DNA from: Welwitschia mirabilis
Taxonomy: Eukaryota; Gnetophyta; Gnetopsida; Welwitschiales
Length of the DNA: 64,000 nt
Direction: 5' to 3'
Assembly (NCBI GenBank): GCA_051453625.1
Contig: JBOZIK010000001.1
Location: 77,112,204-77,176,203, forward strand
Shown: positions 47,511 through 59,830 of the stretch, in pieces
Numbering within the stretch: the stretch's first letter is position 1
Layout: the number at the start of each line of letters is the position of its first letter
Made by a program: the position numbers and the translations under genes
Notes under the pieces: generated by a model
Seen by the model: only the letters and a program-made list of their open reading frames with translations
What the model was told of the DNA's origin: nothing
Database searches by the model: none

Positions 47511-48250
47511 ACAGCAAAACAACAGTGTGCAATACAAGCCCTAGAACTTATCCATTATGATGTATTTGCCCTGATGAATATTAAGTCTAATGACAAAGTT
47601 AGGTACTTCTTAACTTTCATTGATGATTTTACTAAACAAATTTGGGTCTATTGTTTGCAAAGAAAATATGAAGTTTTTGATCATTTTAAGAAGTTTAAGT
47701 CACATGTTAAAAAGAAAGTTATTATTTTATTAAAACCTTATAGACTGATGGTGGAGATGAATATACTTCTAATGAGTTCAACGAGTATTGTGAAGAATAG
47801 GGAATCAAACATAAATTTACTTTTCCCTATACTCCTTAATGCAATGGAGTTGTTAAACACAAGAATAGGACAATCATGAACATGATAAGGATCATGCTAA
47901 AGACCAAGGAAATGCCAATACTTTTTGGGTTAAAGCTATTTCTTACTCTGTCTACTTGTTGAATAGGTATCCAATAAGGAGTGTCCAAAATATCATAACT
48001 ACAAAATCTTAGAGTTGTTACACACTGAGTGTGAAATATCTCAAGGTGTTTCGTTGTATATTCTTTCCTCACATTCCAATAGGAACAAGGATAAAATTAG
48101 ATGATCAAGTAAAGAGGACTATCTTTGTTGGCTATTAATGTAGTGGATGCAAGCTTTTCAATCCTAATACAAAGAAAGTAATTATTAACCAAGATGTAAC
48201 CTTTACTAAAAAGAAGCTTGGAAATGGGATGTTGATACTCATAACGATTC
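47511..48250 (+). pseudogene. Copia integrase remnant
   Basis: VRYFLTFIDDFTKQIWVYCL (47592-47660) keeps the first catalytic aspartate. In a shifted frame TDGGDEYTSNEFNEYCEE begins at 47744 with the second aspartate. FTFPYTP, a stop, then NGVVKHKNRTIMNMIR follow. The catalytic E position is changed (V-V-K for V-A-E). Frameshifts near 47740 and later. Confidence 0.85.
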
Positions 48251-48459
48251 TTAAAGACATGCCATTTCTATTCTTGAAGAAGAAGAGAAATCTTTCATAA
48301 TAAATGAAGAAGCCTCACCAAGATTTGCTTAAGGAACATTCTTTTCACAAGTCCCAATAGAAGCTAAAATACCTAGATGATAATGCTACTAATGAGTACA
48401 CTTGTGAGATTATGAGGTAATCCTTGATGATGAAGTTGATGGTGATGGAGAATTGGTAC

Positions 48460-49460
48460 AATTTTCTTTCTTTATAAATATTAAATCTGTGACATTTAAG
48501 AAGGCACTTCAAGATCCTAAATGGGTGAATGTTATAAAGAAGGAGATCAAGGCCATTGAAAGAAACAAAACATGAAAATGCATTGATATTCCACAAGGTC
48601 ATAAGTCTATTGATGTAAAATGGGTGTTGAGGGCTAAGATAAATTCAAATAGTGAGGTGAAGAGATACAAAACGAGATTCATGATGAAGGTATTTGAGCA
48701 AATACCTAGTTATGATTATTAAGAGGTTTTTACTTTTAGTGCTTGAATGGAAACTATTAGACTAATAATTTCTTTAGCTGCACAGAATCATTGGAAGATT
48801 CATCAAATGGATGTAAAATCAGCTTTTATCAATGGCCCACTTGAAGAAGAGGTGTTTGTCAAAATAACCTTTGAAATCCTTGAAGTAAGAAAGTGAGCAT
48901 AAAGTATACAAATTGAAGAAAGCATTGTATGACCTCAAAACAAGCTCCAAGGGCTTGGTATAGGTGCATCAATTCCTTCTTCAATGAGACTGGCTTCAAG
49001 AAATATCCCTCCAAGCATATCTTATATGTGAAGGTTAATAATTTTAAAGCTATATTATTCATATTTTTGTATGTTTCTGATTTGATATTCATGGACAATA
49101 ATCCCAAATTGATTAAACACTTTAAGAAGTCCATTATGTAGGAGTTTGAGATGATGAATCTTGGCCTTAAATCATACTTCCTTGGCATAGAAGTAGTTCA
49201 AAGAAATGATGGAATTTTTATCTCCTAATAGAGGTATGCTGCTAGAGTTTTGAAGAAGTTTTATATGCAAGATTGCAATTCTATGAGTACTCCTATAGAA
49301 ATTGGTATAAAATTATCAAAGAATGGAGAAGGGATTCTTGTTAATCCAACTTATTTTAAGCAAATTGTGAATAGTTTGAGATATCTCACTTTCATAAAAC
49401 TGAACATCTTTTATGGTATTGGCTTGATTAGTAGATTCATGAAGGCTTCATGGCAATCGT
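48460..49460 (+). pseudogene. Copia reverse transcriptase remnant
   Basis: In order: VIKKEIKAIERNKT; HKSIDVKWVLRAKINSNSEV (K-W-V-F-K-x-K); AAQNHWKIHQMDVKSAFING followed by PLEEEVFV (first catalytic D kept); KQAPRAWY at about 48936; and at 49070-49081 YVSD in place of the catalytic YVDD, an Asp to Ser change. The C-terminal part STPIEIGIKLSKN, then YLTFIKLNI, matches the connection to RNase H. Several stops. Confidence 0.85.
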
Positions 49461-49534
49461 ATATGTAAGTTATTAAGAGAATTATGAGGTATATAAAGGG
49501 TACTTTTTAACATGGTTTATTTTATTCTTCATCA

Positions 49535-50020
49535 TGTTATGTTATTATAGGCTACTTAGATAGTGATTGGAATGGAGATCTAGATGACTAAAAAAGTACT
49601 TTTGGATATTTTTTTATTTTTGGTACTACAACTTTCTCTTGGTCATCAAAAAAGCAGCCTATTATTACACTCTCAACCTGTGAAGCAAATTACATTATTA
49701 TAGCCTTAAGTTCATGTTAAGTAATTTAGTTGCATAATTTAATGAACTAGATAAATACTTCAATTGAGGGACCAATGAAGATCTTTATTGATAATTCCTT
49801 TGCAATTGACTTAGTTAAGAATCCTGTTACACATGAAACAAGCAAACATATCAATGTATGATACCATTTCTTAAAAGATCAAGTTGGCAAGAAAATAATT
49901 GAATTAGTTTATTGGAAATCCGAAGACTAGGTAGCTAACATCCTCATCAAATCTTTAAAGTCTGATGCATTTGCTAAATTAAGGATAACACTTGGAGTGA
50001 CTTCTTTAATGAATCAGGAT
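49535..50020 (+). pseudogene. Copia RNase H remnant
   Basis: YLDSDWNGDLDD, stop, KSTFGYFF, then FSWSSKKQPIITLSTCEANY correspond to Y-x-D-A-D-W-A-G...R-x-S-T-x-G-Y and S-W-x-S-K-K-Q-x-x-x-x-x-S-T-x-E-A-E-Y. FIDNSFAIDLVKNPVTHETS, KHINV and LADxxTK-like VANILIKSL follow. The best-preserved part of the element. Confidence 0.85.
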
Positions 50021-50029
50021 TAAGAAGGG
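50021..50029 (+). other. Polypurine tract of the copia element
   Basis: AAGAAGGGA directly before TGTTAAAAAT, the 3' LTR start at 50030. Confidence 0.75.
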
Positions 50030-50363
50030 ATGTTAAAAATAATCTTGATTTTTTAGTTTACTTTTACTAGTTCTTATTTAATAATAGAATAAGTTTTTAA
50101 GTATCCTAGTCTTCAGCCAGTTAGCTAGTTTATTGCATTACATGTCATATTATTACACTACATGTAATGTTTATTCCTAGTTTATAGTCTAGAAGTTACT
50201 TAGGTTTGTTTGTATCCTATCTATTTAAAGGCTTCTATCTGATGAATAAATGTATGCAAAATTTAGCTCCACTTCCAAAAACACTTAAACAAATTTTCTC
50301 CTCTCAATTTCTTTTGTTCTTTTATATACTTGCTCTTGTGATTTATTTGAGTTAGATACTACA
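50030..50363 (+). repeat. 3' LTR of the copia element
   Basis: 334 bp, TGTTAAAAAT...TACTACA. Pairs with 45671-45978. Confidence 0.85.
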
Positions 50364-51374
50364 TGAATTTTCTTATTATCTTAAGATCCCATTTTCTTCT
50401 TAATAAATTATATAAAAGGGAAAATTTTAATAATATCTTTAATACTAGATATGTTAAAAATGATTCAACTAAGAATCTGCTTGCTAGATTATTTCAACCT
50501 ATGCCACCCACTCCATGAAAGGACAAATGGATAAGGCTAATTCACTTGGATTTCTATTGAGATGTTGTTTGAAAATTTTCCATGTGTATATTAATTACAT
50601 CATATTTTAAGGCCACTTGGCAATAATACAAAAATGCCCAATCATTTCTCACTTTGAATGCAAGGATTATTTGATGTTAATGGGGGCCTAAAAACCCACT
50701 AGATGATCTTTTTTAAGTCTAAATAAATCAATCTAGATCAGGAATGATTTGATGTATTTGCAGGAGGTGATTTTATGCATGGAGAAATTGTTTAAGAAAG
50801 GTATTTATAGTCCATAGAAAATGCTTAGATTTTCCATGAGGATTTATTCTAGTGGCTTGCTATACTATATTCCCCTTTAATTTATTCATTTTTTTCACTT
50901 CATTTCATTTGATCTTTTCTATGATAAATTTTTACTTATGTATGATTTAAATGCAAGGAGATTTATGCAATTTGGTAGGGTGTCTACTTTTGAAAGCTTG
51001 TTCTCATGAGATAGTTATTGGTGTAATGGAAAATATAGAAAATAATGTGTTTGTAATTCCCGTGTATTAATTACCATTATAACATCCTTATATTAATAGC
51101 TATTGTAAATGCCCTACATTAATGGCTATTAAAACGGTTTTGTATTGTAACCCCCTTTGGTTGTAATGATATTTGTAATGGTAATGCTATTATTAGTTGT
51201 GGGTGAAATGTTATAGAACTAGAGATTATGTTATATAAAGGGCCTTAGAGCCTTGGGTTAGGGATATATGTGTTGTCCACTTAAGCAATTATTAAAAGTT
51301 GTTGACAATTATTCACTTGAAGGTTAAAGCCTTATTGTAACTCTGCTATTATTTTCTAAAGAATAATAAACTGA
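50364..51374. other. Unassigned; LTR-like promoter near 51225-51370
   Basis: No coding signal. TTATATAAAGGGCC at 51230 and AATAATAAACTGAC near 51361 resemble the TATA box and polyadenylation region of an LTR, directly left of the gypsy fragment that starts at 51375. A 5' LTR of that element is possible but unproven. Confidence 0.3.
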
Positions 51375-51720
51375 CTACTTTCTTATGGATGTTTCCTTTT
51401 ACATAGAAGGGTTTTACTATATAACTCTTATGTTTTTTCTTTCAAAGTTATTTTCTATTTTCTTAATGAATGCTTGTTAGTTTTGTCAAAATCTCCTTAG
51501 TATGCATACATTGTTAAAAGACATTTACAAAATGTAAAAACATAAGTTTGAAGTAAGCCTTATTATTTTAAGTGTTTTTATTATTGTTAAAAGTTATAAC
51601 CTCATATTATAGTAATATGTCTTACAAGTGTATTATTATTGTAAACATATTAAAGTTACCATGTGTAATGATACTAGAACTATCATAAAGATGTGATATA
51701 ATATAATAGAATGTTCGAAA

Positions 51721-52954
51721 AAATGTTGGAAAATTAGCAAAGTTGTTCTCCTATATAAAATAGGGGCAGAACTAATTTAAACACTTATCAAATGATAGTT
51801 GTAAGTAATATCTTTGTAAAGCTTTAGGAGAGTCTTATAGAGAAATAAATTGCCATATGGAAAAAAGTTAATAATTTAAGAGTAGTTTGCTAAGTTAGTT
51901 TTGAGCAACATCACTTCATAAATGATGACTTATTCATCCTTAGATGTTGTATGGACCTTGCAATGAAACATAATAGAAAGATATTTATTTGTTTTGTAGA
52001 TTTTGTAAAAGCATATGACTCAATGATTTATGCAACAACTTTATTGTGCCTACATCAACTTAGACTTCTTGAAGAATTGATTATCGCAACTAAAAAATTA
52101 TATGATGAAGTTATTATAGAGGTTAGAGATCATAATTCTAACAATAATTTTTAATTTTGAAGTCATCTTGGCATGAACTAGGGTTTTCCACTACTTCCAA
52201 CTTTATGTGGCCTCTTAATTAATGAGTTATAAGATTGGTTATTCAATGGACGTATCAAGCATGTAATTAAGATGGGATCTCATGGAGTTAATTTATTTCT
52301 ATATGCAGATGATGTTGGCTTGATTTCTATGTCCATACAAGAAATGCAAGAAATGTCTAAAGAATTTTTTAAAGACTCTAAAGCACAAGGATAGTATTTT
52401 TAAAAACTTGAATGGATGCTAAAGTTGAATATTTTATTAAAGGAAGTGCAACATAATGGTGATAACATGCACAAACTATTGAATCAAAAGGTACTCTCAA
52501 AGCTTTGGTCTAACAAAGGGAAGAAGAGATTCTACTTCTAACATATAAGAGGTAATAAAACTAATCTAGAGATATAATACCTTATTGCTAATATTGTACT
52601 CATTTTTCATAGTGTAATTAGCAAGTTCTATTTAAGTTCATATTATCTTAAAATTAAAACTAGATCATGGAATTATGTCCTTAAAGAGGAGCATAGATGT
52701 AGATTACACGGATCTAGATCTATTGAGGATGAGAAGCATGTTTTTCTATGCTATCCAAGCACTAACCCTATGAGGTAATAGTATAATATTATAGACAAAT
52801 ATTTATGTGATTTATTTTTTCTACCTCCTAAAACACTTGATTACCTTGTTAAATATGCTTTTTTATTTCATGAAAATGTACTTTATATCCAATAGATTTT
52901 TGTTGAGAGTTTGGACATAATACAAAATGTTTACTTTTATTTTTAGTTTCAATT
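51721..52954 (+). mobile_element. 5'-truncated LINE nested in the gypsy fragment
   Basis: The uninterrupted homologue at about 31900-32000 shows this 1.2-kb piece is an insertion. It carries the LINE reverse transcriptase (51720-52400) and a C-terminal Cys/His-like segment, CRLHGSRSIEDEKHVFLCYP (about 52703-52765). No clear poly-A tail or target duplication was seen. Confidence 0.75.
51880..52400 (+). pseudogene. LINE reverse transcriptase remnant
   Basis: Order: LFILRCCMDLAMKHNRKIFI, CFVDFVKAYDSM (the x-x-x-D-F-x-K-A-x-D-S-V block, catalytic D kept), LRLLEELIIATKKLYDEVII, GFPLLPTLCGLLINEL (the Q-G-x-P-L-S-P-x-L-F block), then VNLFLYADDVGLIS at about 52287-52328 with the catalytic YADD intact. 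The 67-codon frame 51951-52154 is open. The pattern F-V-D-F-x-K-A-x-D-S with PTLxGLxIxELxDWL seems unlike the usual plant L1 or RTE consensus as I recall them. Confidence 0.8.
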
Positions 52955-53419
52955 TTATAAATTATGTTAAAAGATTTCCTTTGATTGATAGTATATATTA
53001 CTAAGTTTATTATTATGGATAGAGCAATAGTTGGGAATGTAAAGAATAGTAATGATTATTACAAATGTAAATTTACTAAGAATCCTTATTACAATAATGT
53101 AAAATATTTTAAGTTTATTTTAGAAATTTTAAAATATATCTCAAATAGTATGATACTTATATGATATTTTATGTTACTTCCTATCATTATGTAAACCTTA
53201 TATAAAAGGTTAAGTATTCTATGTATTATTAGTATTAAAACTTAATTCTTAAGAAACTTAAGTAAATAATTTAGAGTAGGTGCAAACTTTGCACCTATAA
53301 AGTACTTTATGATATGTAGCATAAAATGTTTTCATTATCTTAGAGGAGATGATAGAGGAGATAATAAAATCTTTGAAATTTTTATTAAATGGTTAAAACT
53401 CTTATTAAGGAATAAACTA

Positions 53420-54420
53420 ATGTATATTCTTTAGAGAACATTCTTACTAATGAATTACCTTTATATTTTCTATTAGAGAAGACTATTATAAATAAAATAG
53501 ATTTTATACTAATAGAATCACCACTAATCAAGTTATCTTATGAAATAATACATGGTTAAAGAGGAAACTTGGTAAGACAAGTTTAAAATCACTTGATAAG
53601 TAACTAATGAAGGAAATATTATGGGAATTTATAGTTCCGACTATTTTGCTAACCCAAAAATAGAGCAATTAGATTATGATTTGTGTGGATGGAAAAGAAG
53701 TGAACATAATTACTATCAAATATAGGTATTTGATGTTTAATGTGAATGATATTTTAAATAGTTTATTAAGTGATTTTTAATTTAATAAAACTAATTTCAA
53801 TAGTACATATTACTAGTAAATATTTAAAAAGGTGATATATGAAGATTTACCTTTAAACCATTAGATGATTATATTAATCACAATTTATAAATTTCAGATT
53901 GTTGAATACACTTAGTAACTTTAAACATATTACAAAAGATGTTTCTAAGGATTTCATGAATAAATCTATGCTTGTACCTCATGATGATAGTTTTGTAATT
54001 ACAAATAATTTTTAGTAGCATGTGATGACCTTATGGAAAGTTTTATAAAGGTTATAACAATAAAATTATTTGTGAACAAGACAAAAATTTTTTTTAGTAG
54101 AGAAGAATTAATATTTTTGAATATGATTATATCATAATATAGAGTGAAGATGAATTAAAATGAGAAACGTATTATAGAATAAAGAAATGACCAATACTAA
54201 AATAATCCTAGAAATGTAGATAATTTTTATAAACTTGCTTTATTTTATCAAAGATGCACTTGTAAAGTTCTTAAAATTTCTTCGCCTATATTGAAAACTA
54301 TACAAAAAGGATAAGTAGTCTAGATGAATGGAATATTCTAGTAGAAAATTAACTATTTTAAATGAAATAATTCTTTCATTACAAGAGTTTTCAAACTATT
54401 TCAAGTAAAGATTAAGAGAA
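53420..54420 (+). pseudogene. Gypsy reverse transcriptase remnant
   Basis: Order in shifting frames: NELPLYFLLEKTI (D-E-L-P-x-x-L-P); CVDGKEVNIITIKYRYLM at 53682-53735 (C-V-D-x-R-x-x-N-x-x-T-x-K); NVNDILNSL; GDIYEDLPL; SNFKHITKDVSKDFMNKSML; HDDS at 53980-53991 in place of catalytic Y-x-D-D-I with both aspartates kept; LFVNKTKIFFSREELIFLNM (L-Y-x-N-x-x-K-C-x-F-x-x-x-x-x-x-F-L-G); then NPRNVDNFYKLAFFYQRC. A clear, dead chromovirus-like reverse transcriptase. Confidence 0.85.
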
Positions 54421-54479
54421 GTAATAAAGTTACTAAAGGTAATAACATTATTGAAGTAATTCTTATGAAACTATTGGAA

Positions 54480-54840
54480 ATATTTCTCAGTTATTTAGGA
54501 AATTAAGAAATTTCTAAGGTTAATATTCCCCACCCTTCTAACATTTATTTATTTTTAATAAAAGACATTGTGGATATGCCTGAATTTTAATCATCCTTAG
54601 AATTTTTAGTTAGGTTATTACATTTAATGATCAATTAGTTAAGAATTTAGTACATCTAATAGTAAAATTATGGGATTACGATTAACTAAAATTGTAAAAG
54701 CCTATATGCATAAATTTATTTAAATTTAATAAGAACTTTAAACTATTTTAATGAAGAACATGAATGCTTCTTGGTAATTTCTTCTAATAGAGAACCTGAT
54801 TTTTGCTCATGGTTCCTCTTGAAATCTACAATTAATACCA
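54480..54840 (-). repeat. Partial copy of G1 3' region, reversed
   Basis: Similar to the reverse complement of 3970-4260 and, in the same orientation, to 57380-57680. Confidence 0.6.
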
Positions 54841-56179
54841 AAACTATAGGTCAAGGGTTCTATGCTTAACTAAAGTTCCTTATGATTCATCAATGTACTT
54901 CCTTGTTTGTAAGCCTTTACTTCTTTTTAACACTCATTTAGCATTTTCCATTTCTAATTTCTAGAGGAGATCATTCAAAGAAAATAGAAGCACATCCAAA
55001 GAAAGCAAGGAAAAATGGAAAGTAAAATGGCATTGAATATTGTAGTCATTTCACTAATCATGGTTTTGAATCTCATCCAAGGGCCTTTTTCATCATACTA
55101 TAACACTATTATCATTAATATCTACAACAGTCATTAAGAAGAGAAACAAAGAAATGGTAGCACTAGTAGAATCCACTTCCATTATAGGAGTTTGATAAAC
55201 CCATGCATGTTAAAAACTATTAGACACATATATACCTATCTATTCTAGTTAAATAGCTCAATATTATTCTCTAGGTAGTAAAAACCCTAGCAATATAAGT
55301 GTTTCGAGAAGAAAAAAATTATAATATTAGTAATAGTACCATTAGAGGATCAAATGTTAAGAGTAGCAGAGGAAAGAATTAATACGGCCAATGAAGTTCA
55401 TGCAAAAATAAGAAGTCTGAAGAGTACACTATATCATAGGATGATGTCAAGGAAATAATTGCCATGACCAACAACATGCATAACAAAGATAAACTTAAGG
55501 ATCCTTTGAACAACTTCTACAAAGATAATTCTCAAAATTTTATAAAGTCTTCAATTCAAGACTTTGAGAGCATCAAATAATACAAATTAAAATTTAATGA
55601 AATTCTTTACTAAATTTTAATGTTATATCTTCTACTCTAGTTTGATAATAATTTTCTTACATTCTTTCTTAGTGCTAAAGAAGAAACCCTATTGCAATAG
55701 ATCTCCTTGAATGTTTTACAAATAAAATGACTTTTTTCCCCTTTATTTTACTAAATTTATGATAAATCAATTAAATTTTTTATAAAGGAGATTAAAATTA
55801 TTAAGCTCAAAGAGTTAAATAAATTTAATAATCTAGCTTATTCTTATTACAACCATCAATTTATATCATGCAATTATGCGTAAAGATAATGATGTAAGAA
55901 GTGGTATGGGAGATTTTCTATGACATTATTTTTACGTGTAGATTTCTTGTATTAGTTCCTTATAACTTTGGATGTATACCATTTAAAATTTAACTATGTC
56001 TCATGTTTTCAAGTAAGGTATTATTAGATGACCACCTTGGTGATGTTTAATGGTGGTTTTAAGTGTGATCATAAGAAGTTTTAATAAGCTTAATGATTTA
56101 AACCAATCATTTTTTATTTCAAGGATTTAAGATAAAGAATTAAGCATAGATTTGATAAAAATGGATTAATCATGAAGCA
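54841..56179. other. Unassigned, with weak coding-like stretches
   Basis: The plus-strand stretch at about 55435-55580 can be read as DDVKEIIAMTNNMHNKDKL, followed by DPLNNFYKDNSQNFIKSS. No family was recognised; a gag N-terminus is possible. The rest shows nothing assignable. Confidence 0.3.
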
Positions 56180-56640
56180 TTTCAACAAAGAATTAGATTC
56201 CACCTACAACTAGATTCCACTTACCACTATGAGAAAAAACAATTACATTCCACCTACAAATAAAGTGCTAGAGGAGAAAGCAATTAGATTCCACCTAAAA
56301 ACAAATTCCACCTACTACTAGAGGATGATGCATTAGAAGACAAAGCACTAGAGGACATATCACTAGAGGATAAAGTTAGTGGATGATAAAGAATCACCTT
56401 TTATTTTTAGTTAAAATTGTAATGTAATCATTCTAGTATATTCTTTAGCAAAAGTAATTCACCATCTACACTTATATTAACCTCTTACGCCTTTGATTTT
56501 CTCATTCTAACTTTGACATCGAAGTATCTTATGATAAGACCACCTTCCAAAAGGGGGTTCATCAACTTGTAAAATACATCTCCTTAGTGTTTTTCTATGT
56601 TTCCTCCATTCAAGAACTACTATTTACAAGAGGATGTAAT
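56180..56640 (+). repeat. Degenerate minisatellite and possible Tat-type LTR fragment
   Basis: ATTCCACCTA recurs at about 56195-56310, and CTAGAGGA-type units follow at 56260-56370. At 56500-56570 the run TGACATCGAAGTATCTTATG, then ACCACCTTCCAAAAGGGGG, resembles the TGACTTTGACATCGGAGTG...ACCACCxCCCAAAG stretch common near the end of Tat-type LTRs. Boundaries were not found. Confidence 0.35.
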
Positions 56641-56999
56641 GAGGTGCATTTTGTTAAAGGTTAATGATGTATGCTTTTCTTTTTCCAAACTCTCTCTTTC
56701 CTCTTCCTTATTCTTTATGTTAAGGTTAATTTAATAGGATTAATAGATTATATTTAATGTTAATATAAAGTATGAGGGCCAAATTAAATGATAACAAGTT
56801 GGTAAAAATATTAGTCAATTACATTTAGGATTTTCATTTTCATTCCATTATTCTTTCATGTTTATTACATTCATCTTATCATTTGCATTGTTTAATTTCA
56901 TTCTTCTCTTCTCTTCTCTTCTCTCTCTTTTTTCTAAAGAATTAGATCTTACTTAATTAATTTTCTTATGCATCAGATTGACTTACTCTATACACTGTG
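56641..56999. other. Unassigned, with a (TTCTC)n tract
   Basis: A short TTCTC repeat lies at 56901-56930. Nothing else recognised. Confidence 0.5.
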
Positions 57000-59830
57000 T
57001 GTCTGATTTTCATTACTTGATAATGTATTGAAATCTAGTTTTAGATTAGGTAAGCACAACACATAGCATGACAGGTATAAATATTGCTTGAGCAAACTAC
57101 TTAGAGGATTTCTTCTTTGAAGTTGCATAGGATGAAGAGTAAAAATTCATCCAAGAGGAAGACTTATAGGAAAATCTTCCTTTGATTTATACATTTTAGT
57201 TTTTTAATTGATTCTAATGCTCTCATTATAAGCTTGATGGCTTAGTGCTTCTGTCACTTTAGTGCTTTTGTCATCAGCTTTAGTGTGTTAGTGCTTTTTA
57301 CTTTTATTAAATATTTTATATCTATTTAATGTCAATTAAATAGTTAAATTTAACATTAAGTAAGGAGTAAGTTAAAAATATTACTTAGTTATTTAGGAAA
57401 TTTACCACTTCATAAAATTATTTTTTCTTGTTCTTTTAATGTTTCTTCATTTTTAATAAAATGCACTATGGGTATGCCCTTATTCCAATCTTCTTTGTTA
57501 CATTGACTCATTAATTAGTTTAGAGTTTAGTGGATATAACTCTAAAATTATGAGATTAAGATTAACTAATATTATAAAATCCTATGTGTGTTGATAAATT
57601 TGTTTAAATCTAATAAATAATTTGAGCTATTCTAAAGAATAACATGAATGCTCCTTATGAATATCACCTTGTATAAGGCTTAATCAACACTTGTGATTAC
57701 TCATGTAGCCTACACAAAAAAATTAAACCACCCAAAAAAAAAATTTATTTAATGAAAAATTAAATGATAGTAAAATAAAATATTCTACATCTTGAAAGAA
57801 CTACATGAAATTTTATGAGAATTAAATAAATGAATGCATAACTTATTAAATCATGAATTTATTATTTGTGCTAATCATAATAAATTATAATATTTAAATT
57901 ATTATCTACCAAACAAGAAAAAAAGGAAAAAGATTGCAATATATAAACTTTTATTAAAGCATAAGTAGGATTAAAAAATTCGATGGTTAATGTGTTGAAT
58001 TATAAGTATTATTACATTATCATAACTTTAATTTTTGTTAATGAGATGCATATGATGATATGTTAGTTCTATATTGATTTGATAAGATGTTAATAGTCCT
58101 TGAGCTACAAATTAAAAGGAACATGATAGTTATTTTATTCATGTCATAATTATTCCTCACTAGTTTCTAACTTAATTACCATATAGAATGAAAATATCTT
58201 TTAAGATAAAAAAATTATTAAAAAATGAAATAAATCACATAATTGAAAACATTAAATTTTCCTTTATTTTTCAACATTCATCTTTTGTAACAACCATGAA
58301 TATTCCAACTCATGGAGGGTCATCTAGTTTGATGAANNNNNNNNNNTCTAAGAGAATATATTTAAGGTAGCTTGGTGGCCAAGCAATGATTGTAATCACA
58401 TTTGTGGAATTTGCTATTTCATGATCTAATAATACTTATGACATGGACAAAATATTATTAATTTTACTCTAACGTATTTTTTGTAATAATCATAACCTTA
58501 AGGGGATGTTTGATTAATAATTAATGTTTTAATAAATTAACATGACTACTTTATCAAGTATTTTAATGCTTACTATATCAAATGCATAATAGAGGTGTCT
58601 TATTATGATTAAATATCTATTAATGATACCTTATTAAGGAATCTTAATATTATCCTTATATACATTTGATAATATCACATAAATTTTGGGTGATTTTCAT
58701 CAACTTTCATTTCCTCTTAGTAGTTAGATTCATGGAATGTATCAGGTTTTCATTATTAGAATTGTGATTCATTATTAAATGGCTATACTTACTTTGATCT
58801 ATCATTTTAATCATTATTTACGACCTTAAAATCCTTACCCTTATTATCTCATGCAAAACTTTGAAAAAATAGTGTATTATAACTTATCTTAATCATTTAT
58901 ACATAAGACTTTTATATGGATAAATTTTAATATGATTAGTCTTCCTTTCTTTTTCATATTTTTTTATAACTTTTTCTTATTTTTCAAATATATTGATCAT
59001 AATGAGATAAGTTAATTAATTCTTCGTAATAGTTTTTCCATTAATTTATTTTTACTTACATCTTTAGTTCTAATTTGACTCATCATAAAAGTAATATTAT
59101 ATTTAAATTAAAAAAAATTTAAGAAATAATACAATCATTATATTATTCTTTATTGTATAATTTAAGTAAATCAATATGAAATATGGGATGAGTCATATTT
59201 CAAGGATTGAGAATATTAGGTTTAAATGCTAATTATTGCATTCTATTTCCCATGAGAAAAGGTCAATACTATCTAAAATAAGACTACTATACTTTCTTGA
59301 TTCTAAGAATTCTCTTTCTTCTTAATCTAAAGAAATAACTAGTTATCCATATGGAAGATTTAATGTGAGTGCTTTTAGTAATAATACTTATTGTATTGAT
59401 CTTGAAATTATTCTACCCATTCTTAATGAGTTACTTTATATTTTTAATCTTTAGTTTTAGTCATTTATTTCATTAATTAAATTTGTTTAAGTGATTGATA
59501 TGGGAAAATTCCTTCTATATATTACCCTGAAAGGAAAACACCAAATTAACTTTTGGTATTTCTAATTGTATGAATATTCTATTGGACATAGATAATATTT
59601 GCATATACTAAGTTAACCTACTACATAATGTCTTAGAAAATATTTTAAAGATTTGGTTATTTCATTTAGTTTATATGTTAATCCTTGGATGGAAGTTATG
59701 AAAACATATGATGTAGTTCTAGTTCCTTAGAGAAATCTTGCCAAACGTTGAAAAGGAACTTAGGATCATGATACTAGTAAATAACCTTAGGATCTTCACA
59801 TAACTTAAAATTTTCCTTTATAAGACCTCA
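57000..59830 (-). mobile_element. G1 copy C: 3' internal region, minus strand
   Basis: Reverse complement of about 4600 down to 1800 of copy A, continuous apart from a 10-N gap (58337-58346). Examples: 58500-58740 against 2880-3130, and 57100-57180 against 4450-4560. The right end (59700-59830) is the integrase piece that in copy A begins just after its deletion point. It has no LTR at either end and encodes nothing complete. Confidence 0.75.

Larger units (their letters stand above)
45661..50363 (+). mobile_element. Full-length, decayed Ty1/copia element
   Basis: Two LTRs of about 330 bp flank a 4-kb interior with gag, zinc knuckle, protease, integrase, reverse transcriptase and RNase H in copia order. 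Primer-binding site and polypurine tract are in place. About 15% of LTR positions differ by eye, mostly C/T and A/G. Each domain carries stops or frameshifts, and key residues of protease, zinc knuckle and reverse transcriptase are lost. The 10-N gap covers the left end (about 18 bases are missing by comparison with the right LTR, so the gap length is nominal), and the target duplication cannot be checked. It resembles Tnt1-type polyproteins; I do not assign a lineage. Confidence 0.9.
51375..54480 (+). mobile_element. Ty3/gypsy pol fragment, plus strand, interrupted by a LINE
   Basis: Homologous to the reverse complement of 30340-32260 except for 51721-52954, which is absent there and is a LINE. 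The right part encodes reverse transcriptase (53420-54420). RNase H and integrase are missing; at 54480 the sequence switches to G1 3' sequence on the opposite strand. Confidence 0.75.

Noticed and set aside
48859-49188. 109-codon minus-strand open frame
   Set aside because: It lies antisense to clear copia reverse transcriptase motifs.
53420-54420. Endogenous pararetrovirus reverse transcriptase
   Set aside because: The thumb motif and spacing fit Ty3/gypsy chromovirus-like elements, and no movement or coat protein signals were found.
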